Below are positions 26,119 through 36,100 of a stretch of 64,000 nucleotides of DNA, in pieces. Under the pieces are notes generated by a model that made no database searches, was not told where the DNA came from, and worked only from the letters and a program-made list of their open reading frames with translations. A program made the translations under genes and the position numbers. This DNA comes from Nautilus pompilius (Eukaryota > Mollusca > Cephalopoda > Nautilida > Nautilidae), in NCBI GenBank assembly GCA_018389105.1, contig JACATO010000308.1, positions 682,001 through 746,000 on the forward strand, in the 5' to 3' direction. Numbering within the stretch: position 1 is the first letter of the stretch; each line of letters begins with the position of its first letter.

Positions 26119-27080
26119 GAGAAGGCCCAGGGTCAGTGGACAAAAGTCATCTCCCCTTCTAGGTTTTCACAACAGCCAAGATGACCCAACAACTAGACTG
26201 TTGTGCAATCACCTTCTAGGTCATTGTGACCCATAGTAGTTACACTCCAACACTGAATAGGAATGCATTAAAATAAGGATTGCTTGCCTTTGCTTAGTTG
26301 GTCAATAATTACGCACATGCATGTATACATCTGGATCTATATTCACATATTTCATCAATATATTAAAAATAAAAAATTAATAAAAATATTAAGATATTAA
26401 AAGAAAGAAAGAAAAAATGTATAAACATAATATACAAAGAAAACATTTACAAAATTGTAAAAAGAGGTTAGATAAAATAGCAAATAACAAAAAGTTTTTT
26501 TTAATTCTGAAATACTTTCTAGATTATATTATTTTATATTTATATGCAAACATTCTAGCTTGGGAAATTATCCACTTTAAAGCAAGGGTCTTTGAAACAA
26601 GTTTAGTAGTAGTACTGTATGGTGGTATTTGTTAAACCTCTCATATTAAAATAGTTTTCCAAATGCAAATGGCAGACTGAGCATACATACTAATATTACA
26701 ATTCTCCTGTCCTGGTAATTGTACAAAAAACGTTATTTGAATATTTTAAAATTGTTCACCTGGATAAAATAGCTTAATTATGTTAAAAAAAAGAGTTTAT
26801 GAAATTAAATGTTATATTTTTTGTCTTTTCCTAATTTACAAGGTGTGCAACTATAATGTATGCTATAAAAGACATTTTTGTTATATTATACATGCTATGC
26901 AATTATGCAACTGTTATATTATGAAACCAAGATCACGTGACTAGACACCATGAATCAAAAATGCATTGCTGTGAGTTTTTTTTTGAAAAGGTGTTTTTTG
27001 TATATTTATTGCCTGATATTTCTACTTTTAAACTGTCACAAAAAGATGAATGAATCAACATGGTTACTTATTTTTTGATA
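25000..27080. other. AT-rich stretch, no gene recognised
   Basis: Mostly AT-rich. A GC-richer patch at 25.79-26.25 kb surrounds a CA microsatellite. It has two related blocks (CCCCTTCTAGGTTTTCACAA and CACCTTCTAGGTCATTGTGA) that may be part of an unnamed repeat. No coding signal. Confidence 0.5.
26084..26116. repeat. (CA)n microsatellite
   Basis: About 16 uninterrupted CA units. Confidence 0.95.
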
Positions 27081-27088
27081 GTTTAATG

Positions 27089-29442
27089 CAGGGGTCGGCA
27101 ATTTCTCGGACACCGGGGACCAGATTATGGGCCCAAGATCACCTCGCGGGCTGGAGTAAAAACAAGGACACTTATAAATGCACAAACATATTTATTGCTT
27201 TACTACTGCGTATCAGCCTTCTTAACACAATGAGAAACATGATGGCGGTTTTGCCGTGAACACAGACATGAAATATCCGGTGAAATGCTACAAGATTTCA
27301 AAGCAATGATATCATTGAGGTGACTATCAGTCAACTGTGCACGGAGGTTTTTGGCGAGCTTCATTTGAGAAAATAATTGTTCACAACTATAAGTCGACCC
27401 AAACATCGACATGATGACACGAACCAGGCCCACGATTCCAGGAAAACGACCACTGGGAAACATAACAACCCTGAAGAAAGTGGCGGGAGGCAATGAAGAG
27501 AAGCGAGAACGAAGCTGGTCATCACTCTGCAACTCAATAAGCTCCATTTGGAGATCAGTAGGGGCATCGTCCACAACAATGCCAAAGGGCGACAAAAAGT
27601 ACTTCATCTTGCTAGCCATGGAGCGGAGATCAGAAAAGCGAGTTGCAAATTCTGCACGGAGATCACTAAGGACACGTGTGTAGGCAGTGAAGTCCTTGCA
27701 TTCCATAGTGGCCAGCCTATCGAAGTGTGCCAAATCTGCTCTGCCCAGTTGACTCTCCCAGAGGCGTAGCTTAACCTCAAAGGCTGCCACACGAGCGTAG
27801 AGGTCAGGCAGGAAATCGTCCTTCCCTTGCAGCTGCAAGTTCAGAGAATTCAGGTGGCAGCTAAGGTCAGTCAGGAAGGAGAGGTCAGCGAGCCACTCGG
27901 GGTCACGGAAATGTGAAGCCAAAGGACATTCTTTGGTGTCGAGGAAAGCAGTGACCTCTTTTCTGAGTTCCCAAATGCAGTGCAGCATCGATCCTCAACT
28001 AAGCCATCAGACTTCAGAGAAGTACAACAAATCTCCATAGCAGGCCTCAGCGTCAACCAGCAGCTGCTGAAACTGTCGATGGTTGAGGCCGCAGGCAATA
28101 ATGAAGTTAACAGCCTTCACAGCAATCCCCATCACAGCCGTGAGCGTTGCAGATTTCGCACACAGCACCTCCTGGTGAATTATACAATGCAGCTTCATGA
28201 CACCACAAGCACCGACGCCTTCGCAATGCCGCTTCAGTAGAGAAGCTGCTCCTTTGCGATCTGCAATCATTGCCGGAGCACCATCCATTGTGACGGAAAC
28301 AAGCTTTGAGAGGTCCAAATCCAAGTCAGTCAAGCATGAGAGCATCACCTCGAACACATCATGACCATTAGTGGTCCCTTTCAGAGGAACAAGTTGAACA
28401 AACTCTTCCATCACATGCATGTCCTCAGTTGCACCGCGAACAAACACTGCGAGTTGGGACGTATCTTTGACGTCTGTGCTCACGTCCAATGCAATGGAGA
28501 AGCAGGAGAGGGTCTTGAGACGATCCTTGAGCGTCAACTGAACATCAGTGGCCATCTCTTCTACCCGACGAGATACAGTGCGTGCGGAAAGGCTGACGTT
28601 GGCGAATTCGACCTTCTTTTCGGGACAAATGGAGTCTGCAGCAGCCAACAGACAGTCCTTGACAAACAGCCCTTCCGTAAACGGCTTCATTGCAATGGCG
28701 ATCCGCAGGGACACATCGTATGAAGCACACGTAAGCTTCTCCGACTCATTAGTCTGCTTCCGGAAGAGACTGGACTGCTTGCTGAGGCTCACTTCGAACT
28801 TAGATATGGCCACCTTCCTGGCACTTGCGTCAAGAAATATGTAGCTGCTGTGGTTCTTCTCAAAATGCCGCTGTATATTGCACTGCTTGAAGACAGCCAC
28901 GGCAGCCATGCAAATCAGACACAGCGGTTTGCCATTGCGCTCAATGAAGAACTTCTCTTTCCAATCTGGGTTATAGGCGCAGTGCTCAAGATCAACCTTG
29001 CGTCGCTTAGAAGCAGACATTGTTGGGCCAAAAAAAAACAACCAATGCCACAAGGTGAAACACAATGAGCATTCAAATTAAAGTGTGTCCTTGATTGCCA
29101 ATGTTTCAAAATTTCAAAAAGTCGCTCTCTTTACTGAGGTTACCATAGCATCAGTGCGTTGGTTAACTATTTTTTAGAAATGACGACTTTTGCTAGCCAG
29201 CTCGCCTGCGATAAATATGAAACACTTTCTTATTCACCTGCACTGACATCGATCTTGACGAAAATGAATGGTCGATATCGGTGAATTGCGCGCTCTTTAC
29301 CGAGTTTCCTATAGCATTAGTGTGTTGGTTAACTATTTTTTAGAAATGACGAATGACGACTTTTTTAAGAAAAGACTGCCCGCGGGCCGGATTCTATATT
29401 AATATGCGTAAAGGCTCGCGGGCCGCCAATTGCCGACCCCTG
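27089..29442 (-). mobile_element. hAT-Charlie DNA transposon, near intact
   Basis: The ends are inverted repeats starting CAGGGGTCGGCAATT, with the right end reading AATTGCCGACCCCTG. Both sides are flanked by the same 8 bp, GTTTAATG (27081-27088 and 29443-29450), the 8-bp target duplication diagnostic of hAT elements. Length 2354 bp is typical of an autonomous Charlie. A minus-strand transposase of about 605 codons occupies most of the interior. The subterminal regions carry repeated GCGGGC-type motifs (CTCGCGGGC at both ends), likely transposase-binding sites. The body is CpG-rich compared with its AT-rich flanks, which points to a recent insertion. Confidence 0.97.
27203..29020 (-). pseudogene. 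hAT-Charlie transposase (GTF2IRD2/ZBED-like), two in-frame stops
   Basis: One frame runs from MSASKRRKVDLEHCAYNPDW to ...CVKKADTQ, about 605 codons, with only two stops (28009-28007 and 27997-27995). Both are TGA at places where the family usually has arginine (VRWLSRG), as expected from CGA decaying to TGA by CpG deamination. Domains in order: a BED-like zinc finger (C34, C37, H52, H57); the hAT catalytic core with acids in FSIALDVSTDVKD and VSVTMDGAPAM; CIIHQEVLCAK; then the C-terminal hATC dimerisation domain with YSCEQLFSQMKLAKN and LTDSHLNDIIALKS. A host GTF2IRD2-type gene derived from the same family is the alternative. The intact terminal repeats and target duplication argue that this is simply the transposon. 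Confidence 0.93.
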
Positions 29443-29450
29443 GTTTAATG

Positions 29451-30026
29451 CAAAAGGTAACATGTAGGAAAGAAAAACATCTAAAACCTGATGAGATTTG
29501 CACCATATTGTCATATATGAAAAAGCATAAAAACATATGATAATGAAAGTGGGTATGGACAAACCAAAAGCATATCAAAATATCTAAAAGTAGCTTTCAT
29601 AAATATGGATAAAGATACACCCTTATACGTTTCTTAAACAGTGCAACACGAATAATGTTCCAATTTTTGTAAATATTAATTATTAAAAATTATTCATAAC
29701 TCTAAAGAAGTGTGTATTAATTAGATTTTTATATATGACAAAATCTTACTCTTATATAAAAAAGAAGCCAAATCCAATTTTTTTTCTTTTACATGACTAA
29801 TGTTTTTGTTTGGAGTTAGAATTATATAATTCAGTTCATTTAACTAAAAAAAATTAATTAATTAAAAATAAACAAAATTTCCCACAATTAAATATGTAGA
29901 AGGTCAAATCTTTACATATAATTTTAATGTTTCTTAAAGTAGAATACTGAATCAACATCAGTCACTACAACCATTCCTTTTTCACTGAAGTATGAATTTG
30001 AAAAAGCAATTTATTCTGCAGATACA
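29451..30026. other. AT-rich spacer between hAT and Tc1 elements
   Basis: About 580 bp of AT-rich DNA with no coding or repeat signal. Confidence 0.6.
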
Positions 30027-30028
30027 TA

Positions 30029-31590
30029 CAGGTGCATCTCAAAAAATTAGAATATCGTGGAAGAGTTCATTTTTTCCGTAATTTAATTCAAACAGTGAAA
30101 CTTTCATATATTCTAGATTCATTACACAAAGTGAAATATTTCAAGCCTTTTTTTGTTTTAATTTTGATGATTACGGCCTACAGCTCATGAAAATCAAAAA
30201 TCCACTATCTCAAAATATTAGAATATTTCATAAAATCAATAAAAAAAAAGGATTTATAATATAGAAATGTTGAACTTCTGAAAAGTATGTTCATTTATGC
30301 ACTCAATACTTGGTCAGGGCTCCTTTTGCACGAATCACTGCATCAATGTGGCGGGGCATGGAGGCGATCAGCCTGTGGCACTGAGGTGTTATGGAAGCCC
30401 AGGTTGCTTTGATAGCGGCCTTTGGCTCCTCTGTATTGTTGGATTCTGGTGTCCCTCATCTTCCTCTTGACAATACCCCATAGAGAATCTATGGGGTTCA
30501 GGTTAGGCGAGTTGGCTGGCCAATCAAGCACAGTAATACCGTGGTCAGAAAACCAGTTACTAGTAGTTTTGGCACTGTGGGTAGGTGCCAAGTCCTGCTG
30601 GAAAAGGAAATCAGCATCTCCATAAAGCCTGTCAGCAGACGGAAGCATGAAGTGCTCTAAAATCTCCTGGTAGACGGCTGCATTGACTTTGGACTTGATA
30701 AAACACAGTGAACCAACACCAGCAGATGACATGGCACCCCAAATCATCAATGACTGTGGAAACTTCACATTGGATTTCAAGCAACTTGGATTCTGTGCCT
30801 CTCCACTCTTCCTCCAGACTGTGGGACCTTGATTTCCAAATGAAATGAAAAATTTACTTTCATCTGAAAAGAGGACTTTGGACCACTGAGCACCGGTCCA
30901 GTTATTTTTCTCCTTAGCCCAGGTAAGACACTTCTGACACTGCCTCTGGTTCAGGAGTGGCTTGACACTAGGAATGCAACACTTGTAGCACATTTCCTGG
31001 ACACGTCTATGTGTGGTGGCTCTTGATGCACTGACTCAAGCTTCAGTGCACTCCTTGTGAAGCTCCCCAAGTTCTTGAATCGGCTTTGCTTGACAATCAT
31101 CTCAAGGCTGAGGTCATCCCTCTTGCTTGTGCACCTTTTCCTACCACACTTTTCCCTTCCAGTCAACATTTCCATGAATATGCTTTGATACAGCATTCTG
31201 CAAACAGCCAGCCCTTTCAGCAATGACCTTCTGTGTCTTACCCTCCTTGTGGAGGGTGTCAATGAGTGTCTTCTGGACAACTGTCAAATCAGCAGTCTTC
31301 CCCATGATTGTTGTTGTGTGTACTGAACCAGACTGAGAGATTCATGGTATTTATACCGCATAAATAGTGATTTACTCAAACTCAAAATGGAATATTCTAA
31401 TATTTTGAGATACGTTTTTTCTATTTTTTTAGCTGTAGGCCGTAATTATCAAAATTAAAATTAAAAAATGCTTGAAACATTTTAGTTTACATGTAATGAG
31501 TCTAGAATATATATAATTTTCACTTTCTGAAATAACTGACAAAAAATATTGAACTCTTCCACGATATTCTAATTTTTTGAGATGCACCTG
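30029..31590 (-). mobile_element. Full-length Tc1-like DNA transposon
   Basis: Inverted ends start CAGGTGCATCTCAAAA and are flanked by TA on both sides (30027-30028 and 31591-31592). The terminal repeats are long: the left continues TTAGAATATCGTGGAAGAG and the right matches it as complement with few differences. Inner repeats near 30.15-30.25 kb and 31.38-31.46 kb also match each other (TAGCTGTAGGCCGTAATTAT and its counterpart). Length 1562 bp is standard for Tc1. This end type is known from teleosts, frogs and lampreys and has been linked to horizontal transfer. Confidence 0.96.
30303..31305 (-). pseudogene. Tc1 transposase, lightly broken
   Basis: The minus strand starts MGKTADLTVVQKTLIDTLHK and gives the paired-type helix-turn-helix region. 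A frame change near 31.0 kb leads into the DDE domain: VLFSDESKFFISFGNQGP (first acid), LMIWGAMSSAGVG, FLFQQDLAPTHSAKTTSNW (second acid) and NSPNLNPIDSLWGIVKR. In this family the third catalytic residue is normally glutamate (NPIENLW); here it is aspartate. The tail RHIDAVIRAKGALTKY ends at 30303, in another frame. Two or three frame changes and a few stops make it inactive. Normal length is about 330-340 residues, which matches the span. Confidence 0.93.
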
Positions 31591-31797
31591 TACCTATGAT
31601 AACCTTTCTACCTAGGTCTTAAAGATGTATAATCTCTTTATGCATAGTATAACAGTTTTAAAAACTATTTCTACACTATCAAAAACTGCATTATTGACTA
31701 AGAAAAATGTCTATTTCCCACTGAGTGAAATATAGAGAAGTAATGTACTGATTACAAGCAGATGCTTCTACATTATTCATAATTGAATTAAAATCTT

Positions 31798-31885
31798 ATT
31801 GCTGCTCCAGTGGTTGAGTTAGCACAGCAAATATTCAGTAACAGATTTGGCTACATAATCGATGTTTCAAATCAGTGACATCAGT
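31798..31885 (+). repeat. SINE head fragment
   Basis: CCAGTGGTTGAGTTAGCA (A-box-like), followed about 45 bases later by GATGTTTCAAATCAG (B-box-like), resembles the tRNA-type head of the SINE family seen elsewhere in the window. No SINE body follows. Confidence 0.3.
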
Positions 31886-32627
31886 TGTAAGTATTTGTTT
31901 TCATGGAAGCTTGTTTCACATTTATGTATCCAAAATATAAAGACCTATCTTCTTTAACATCCACCAGATGAAAAACACTCTGGTTTCAGTTTCCTAAACT
32001 AAGTGGAGGAGAACAGAGTTCGGGAGGCTAGCTGCAAAGGTAACTCTATACACTTATATAATATAATACAAACATGTTCTAGTCGCAATATACTAAACTT
32101 GTTTTAGTAAGTTACAGAAAAGCGAAACTGTTAAATGACACTAGGAGATAAGAGCAGTAAAGACAATTTATTTATAACCACTCTACATCAATTATGGCAA
32201 AATGTTTTGTTGTTCTCATGAGCTAATGGCTTATTAACAAGAGAATGAACACAATTTTTATATTCAAAGATTGATATATACGAAATTGAGCCCATTTTAA
32301 TGATCAACTATTATATACCCAAAAGTTTTAAATCTATCAAATGGATTTTCTTGCAGATGTTTTAGTTATTTATGACATTTACAAAACACAAGTGGATAAA
32401 AGTCAATGTCAAATAATCACATTGTACTGACACAGGCAATAAAACCCAATTAACAAGAATTAGGATAGTTTCTTGTAAACTTGTTCAAAATATTGTAAGT
32501 AAAAATAAAATTCAAAACAAAAGTAAACCTTTGTAAACAAATGAGATTAAATGTAATAAACAAATACTGAGAACCAAGTTTTCTGTAAACAGTCACAGGG
32601 TAATTGTAGCAAACTCAACACATATTT

Positions 32628-32649
32628 AATAATAATAATAATAATAATA
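32628..32649. repeat. (AAT)n microsatellite
   Basis: About seven perfect AAT units. Confidence 0.9.
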
Positions 32650-33643
32650 GCTTTTTCCCCCACTTCAACATACAGCAAATTAGTTGCAATGTTTAATTAA
32701 TTATGATTTATAATGTTTATTATCTACTTTATCTCTGAATTTAAGTACTGTAAATGTATTGTTCAATAAATCAATCAAGTCAGATTAATACATGGTACCA
32801 TTTTTAGCAACTATTATTATTATTCATATCCAATGTATATCATTTTAAGTAGCAAAATCAAGTTCTTTTTAGCTTTTACTTTTCACTGAATCTGTAATCT
32901 GAGGTTATCATCATTTACACTCTCCATTACTAATGTGTGTGCATGCAGCACACACATTTATCAGTGCAAATACTTTTCCAAAATCCTTTCTGGTTAACAA
33001 ACAATCAAGAGTTTATTTTTCTGTAGACCATTTTTATTCTTTAGATGCCTCATGTGATTCAGAAAATATGCAGAATCTTCTTTAGTTAAACAGGTTGGTG
33101 CTTAAAGTTTACTTAGGTTAAAGAATAATAACTTGATATTTTCAATTTTGATTTGACAAAGTTTTAAGGATTTTTCCTCATAAACACTCTCACTATTTAT
33201 GCTAACTGGCCGTCACAGTTTATACTAGTGCTTATACACTATTCACTAAAGTATAGAAAGCAACAACAACAACAAAAACAGTAATTAATTAAAATAAATA
33301 TATAAAAAAGTTGTATTCAAATCTGGATTGAACAGACTGCGGACTTATACAATTTTGTGTGATAGGAAGACAATAACCATTAGTGCCAACACCTCGATTG
33401 AATACATTATAAGTTTCTTAAACAGCTTTCTAAATTTAGTTCACTAGTAAGAACATTGAAAAAAGAAAAACAGTAATATAATATATATCATAAATAAATT
33501 TTATCAATCTTATATAGTAAATACAAAGAATGGTTTTATATTTACAATTTGTAAATAATGCCCACATATATATTGTGAAAAATCAGTCTGTTGTAGGAAA
33601 TTCTATTATTTTTATTTTGCTTTTTTTTTTTTTGGAAAACACA

Positions 33644-34101
33644 TTTCATTAAAAAGGGCACCATTGGGGCTTGGCTAATTAGGGGGAGTTACTATCTATA
33701 ATTCTAATTCCACTCCTTTTATACTGCTGACCCGTCTATAGAGCTGGCTGGAGAATTACGCTTCTCCACTTTCATTAAAAAGGGCACCATTGGGGCTTGG
33801 CTAATTAGGGGGAGTTACTATCTATAATTCTAATTCCATTCCTTTTATACTGCTGACCCGTCTATAGAGCTGGCTGGAGAATTACGCTTCTCCACTTTCA
33901 TTAAAAAGGGCACCATTGGGGCTTGGCTAATTAGAGGGAGTTACTTATCTATAATTCTAATTCCACTCCTTTTATACTGCTGACCCGTCTATAGAGCTGG
34001 CTGGAGAATTACGCTTCTCCACTTTCATTAAAAAGGGCACCATTGGGGCTTGGCTAATTAGGGGGCTGACCCGTCTATAGAGCTGGCTGGAGAATTACGC
34101 A
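33644..34101. repeat. Tandem array of 126-bp units beside a CpG island
   Basis: Three complete units start at 33644, 33770 and 33896 (periods 126, 126, 127). A fourth, partial unit (34023-34101) lacks about 40 bp of its middle. The copies are nearly identical, so the array is young or kept uniform. Each unit has TTTCATTAAAAAGGGCACC, an ATTGG (inverted CCAAT box) in CACCATTGGGGC, and CTGACCCGTCTATAGAGC. Complete units also have a hairpin, GGAGAA-TTACGC-TTCTCC; the last unit ends before its right arm. The array touches the left edge of the CpG island, so it may act as or on a promoter, but that is inference. Confidence 0.95.
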
Positions 34102-34745
34102 ACAAACACAAGGATACTACACCTTCCGGACAAACAGAACCCTTACGAGGTTTTACTTATCTAACTGTCCAGTAGTGGGATAAAATGAAGACGTATTCTT
34201 CACTTTGCTGATCTCGACACCAGCGGCTAGCGGTCTTGGAGGGTTAATAATCGGTCCTCGTATTGACGACTGCCGCATTCATGTACGAAACATTAGCCGA
34301 TGAAGCAGCTGTACTTCTTGAGAACGACGGCGGGGAAGGGATGGGAAGTCTGTAGTATCTACGGTGGCCGGCCGAGGAGGAAGACCTTTACACATCGATA
34401 CCTTAGAAAGACGGAAATAAACTTACAGTCTGCGTGGCTTAAACGACCTGAGCCGGTGATCTCTCCTACAAGAATCAGCAGCTAAAGTCGGACCAGCTTC
34501 GAGGTTTACGTTTGTCACATCCATTGAATATTTTAAATATCACAATCAAAGGCCGTCCCTCCATCCCTGCGCGCGCCAGTCCACACACAAGAACAGAGCC
34601 ATCATCAGAGGGAATCTGGACGACTGGATAATCTTCCAGATTTTTCTTGTTTTTTTTCTAAGGAAAAAAAAAGTTAACAAAAAGGGAATTATTGCCAATG
34701 GAGTAGTTTTAGTCGTAGAGGCGAATCCACGGGGAGAAGGGCCGG

Positions 34746-34753
34746 TGACGTCA
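34746..34753. promoter_or_regulatory. CRE palindrome TGACGTCA
   Basis: Perfect 8-bp CREB/ATF site within the CpG island. Perfect CREs in CpG-rich promoters are often functional; here that is inferred from position only. Confidence 0.5.
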
Positions 34754-35017
34754 CGGCTGCTGCTGACCGGACCGATGGGGATTCGCCCGAGCCGGTGGTT
34801 AGCTACCCTGCTGACTCCGTGTAGAACGGCTACGATGGGCGGGCACGAGTTGTTTCATTGTGTATCGGTCGTGATATCATCCTTTAAGGAGACCAGGAAA
34901 ACCTGGGTGGGGCCGGGGTCAGGGGTCAGGGGTCAGGGAACACGACCAGCTGATTTCTGCACCAATTTAAAAAAAAAAAATATCCATTATTTTCGCGGTG
35001 GCTAAAAGCGAAACCAC

Positions 35018-35041
35018 CAGCAGCAGCAGCAGCAGCAGCAG
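35018..35041. repeat. (CAG)8 trinucleotide repeat
   Basis: Eight perfect CAG units inside the CpG island. They would lie in the first intron of the proposed minus-strand gene, so there is no reason to read them as polyglutamine. Confidence 0.9.
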
Positions 35042-35463
35042 CTTGGTTGTCTTACACGGTAACGAAGGATGCTAACCAAATAATTAGCATATTTATTTTT
35101 TTTAAAGACTCTAACTGAGTTCTTATCGCTTTTGTTGGCTAACATTTTGGGGAGACGCTGTATACTGCATCGCCGACACTCGAACAATGGTTACCCACGG
35201 TATGTGCTGGCCAAGGACCTGCCCCCGGGGGGGGGGAGAGACGGATCTCGGCACCCGAAGAAGATCAATGGCTTTTAATTAAACAAACAGCTAAAAACCC
35301 GTTAGAAAAGTAACTGAGGAGCTGCTGCATGGAAAGGGTTACCGATCAGTTGGAGACGGACGGACGGACGGAGCAGAAGTAAACAGATAAAGAGATCGGT
35401 GATCGATCACGCAGAGCCGCCCCGCTGAACTGAACTGAACACCGGTCTACTACTACTACTCAC

Positions 35464-35490
35464 CAACCGCTCCGAGCTGACTGAGTCCAT
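35464..35490 (-). CDS. Candidate first coding exon of a minus-strand gene (MDSVSSERL)
   Basis: On the minus strand a start codon in an excellent context (CACCATGG) begins MDSVSSERL. After nine codons comes a strong splice donor, TTG|GTGAGT, at 35463, so the exon would end in phase 0. The 5' side (35491-35640) is GC-rich with an ETS site at the right distance for a leader. I cannot name the gene: nine residues are too few, and I found no convincing downstream exons between 1 and 35 kb, though introns there could be very long. The alternative is chance in a GC-rich island. A strong start context and a consensus donor together make it more than random. Confidence 0.45.
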
Positions 35491-36100
35491 GGTGTAGGGC
35501 AGCAGCAGCAGGCAGGCAGATCCTGGTAACCACCATCACCAGACCCGAGCGTTCCCACGTCCTTGGCGGAGTGGGAGGAGGAGTGGGGAGACAATCCTGA
35601 CGGCGCTCGCACCGGAAGATTCCCGTGACATGCGCACCAAAGATTAGCTACATCTTTGTTGTCCCTCCCCGCTCGTTTTATTAGAAATATGATCGCCTGT
35701 AGAGCGATACGAGCTGGAAGGGAGCCTGCTTCTGTTCTAAAGCGTGCGGATTAGTGGGGCGGAATGTATTTATATGCGAGCCTTAGATCGCCTGTGGAGA
35801 CAGCGCTTAACTCTTTTCGCTCCGTGTAACGAAATATTGTGGGGTAATTGGAATCCGTGTGGCTGGCGGTCGGGGTTAAGTCGGACTCGGGTTCCGGTTC
35901 GTTTGTGTCGTGTAGAAACGGGTCTTCATCTGGGTTTGTAAGTGGTGGAGAATTCCCACCAAACTGAGTTAAAAGTGTCTTTGAGAATTAGGGCCTATGG
36001 CGTCTTGGTGGGAAATTCTGGAAATATAATAGTTTTGATAAGGGTAACTGGTGACAGATGGTAAGATCGTAATTTTTCTCCAGGCTTTAGATGAAGGAGT

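Larger units (their letters stand above)
31593..33640. other. AT-rich stretch, no gene recognised
   Basis: Apart from a SINE scrap near 31.8 kb and an AAT microsatellite, I see no structure here. The copy of GTGTGTGCATGCAGCACACAC at 32.94 kb is a short imperfect palindrome of no clear meaning. Confidence 0.55.
34110..36100. promoter_or_regulatory. CpG island, probable host promoter region
   Basis: CpG and G+C rise sharply from the AT-rich surroundings (for example CTGCGCGCGCC at 34.57 kb and many CGs at 35.2-35.9 kb). The island holds a perfect cAMP-response palindrome (34746-34753) and an ETS-type site CCGGAAG (35612-35618), then a likely minus-strand start codon at 35490. Such islands mark promoters in methylated vertebrate genomes. 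The best reading is a minus-strand gene transcribed toward 34 kb and beyond. Two-way transcription is possible. There is no TATA box that I trust. Confidence 0.7.

Noticed and set aside
25897-26184. Frame with THTHTHTH run
   Set aside because: Caused by the CA microsatellite.
28361-28723. Plus-strand frames within the hAT-Charlie element
   Set aside because: They are antisense to the transposase and carry no recognisable domain.
35002-35187. Polycysteine-bearing minus-strand frame at the CAG repeat
   Set aside because: Just the CAG repeat read in one frame; no start context or splice sites that support it.
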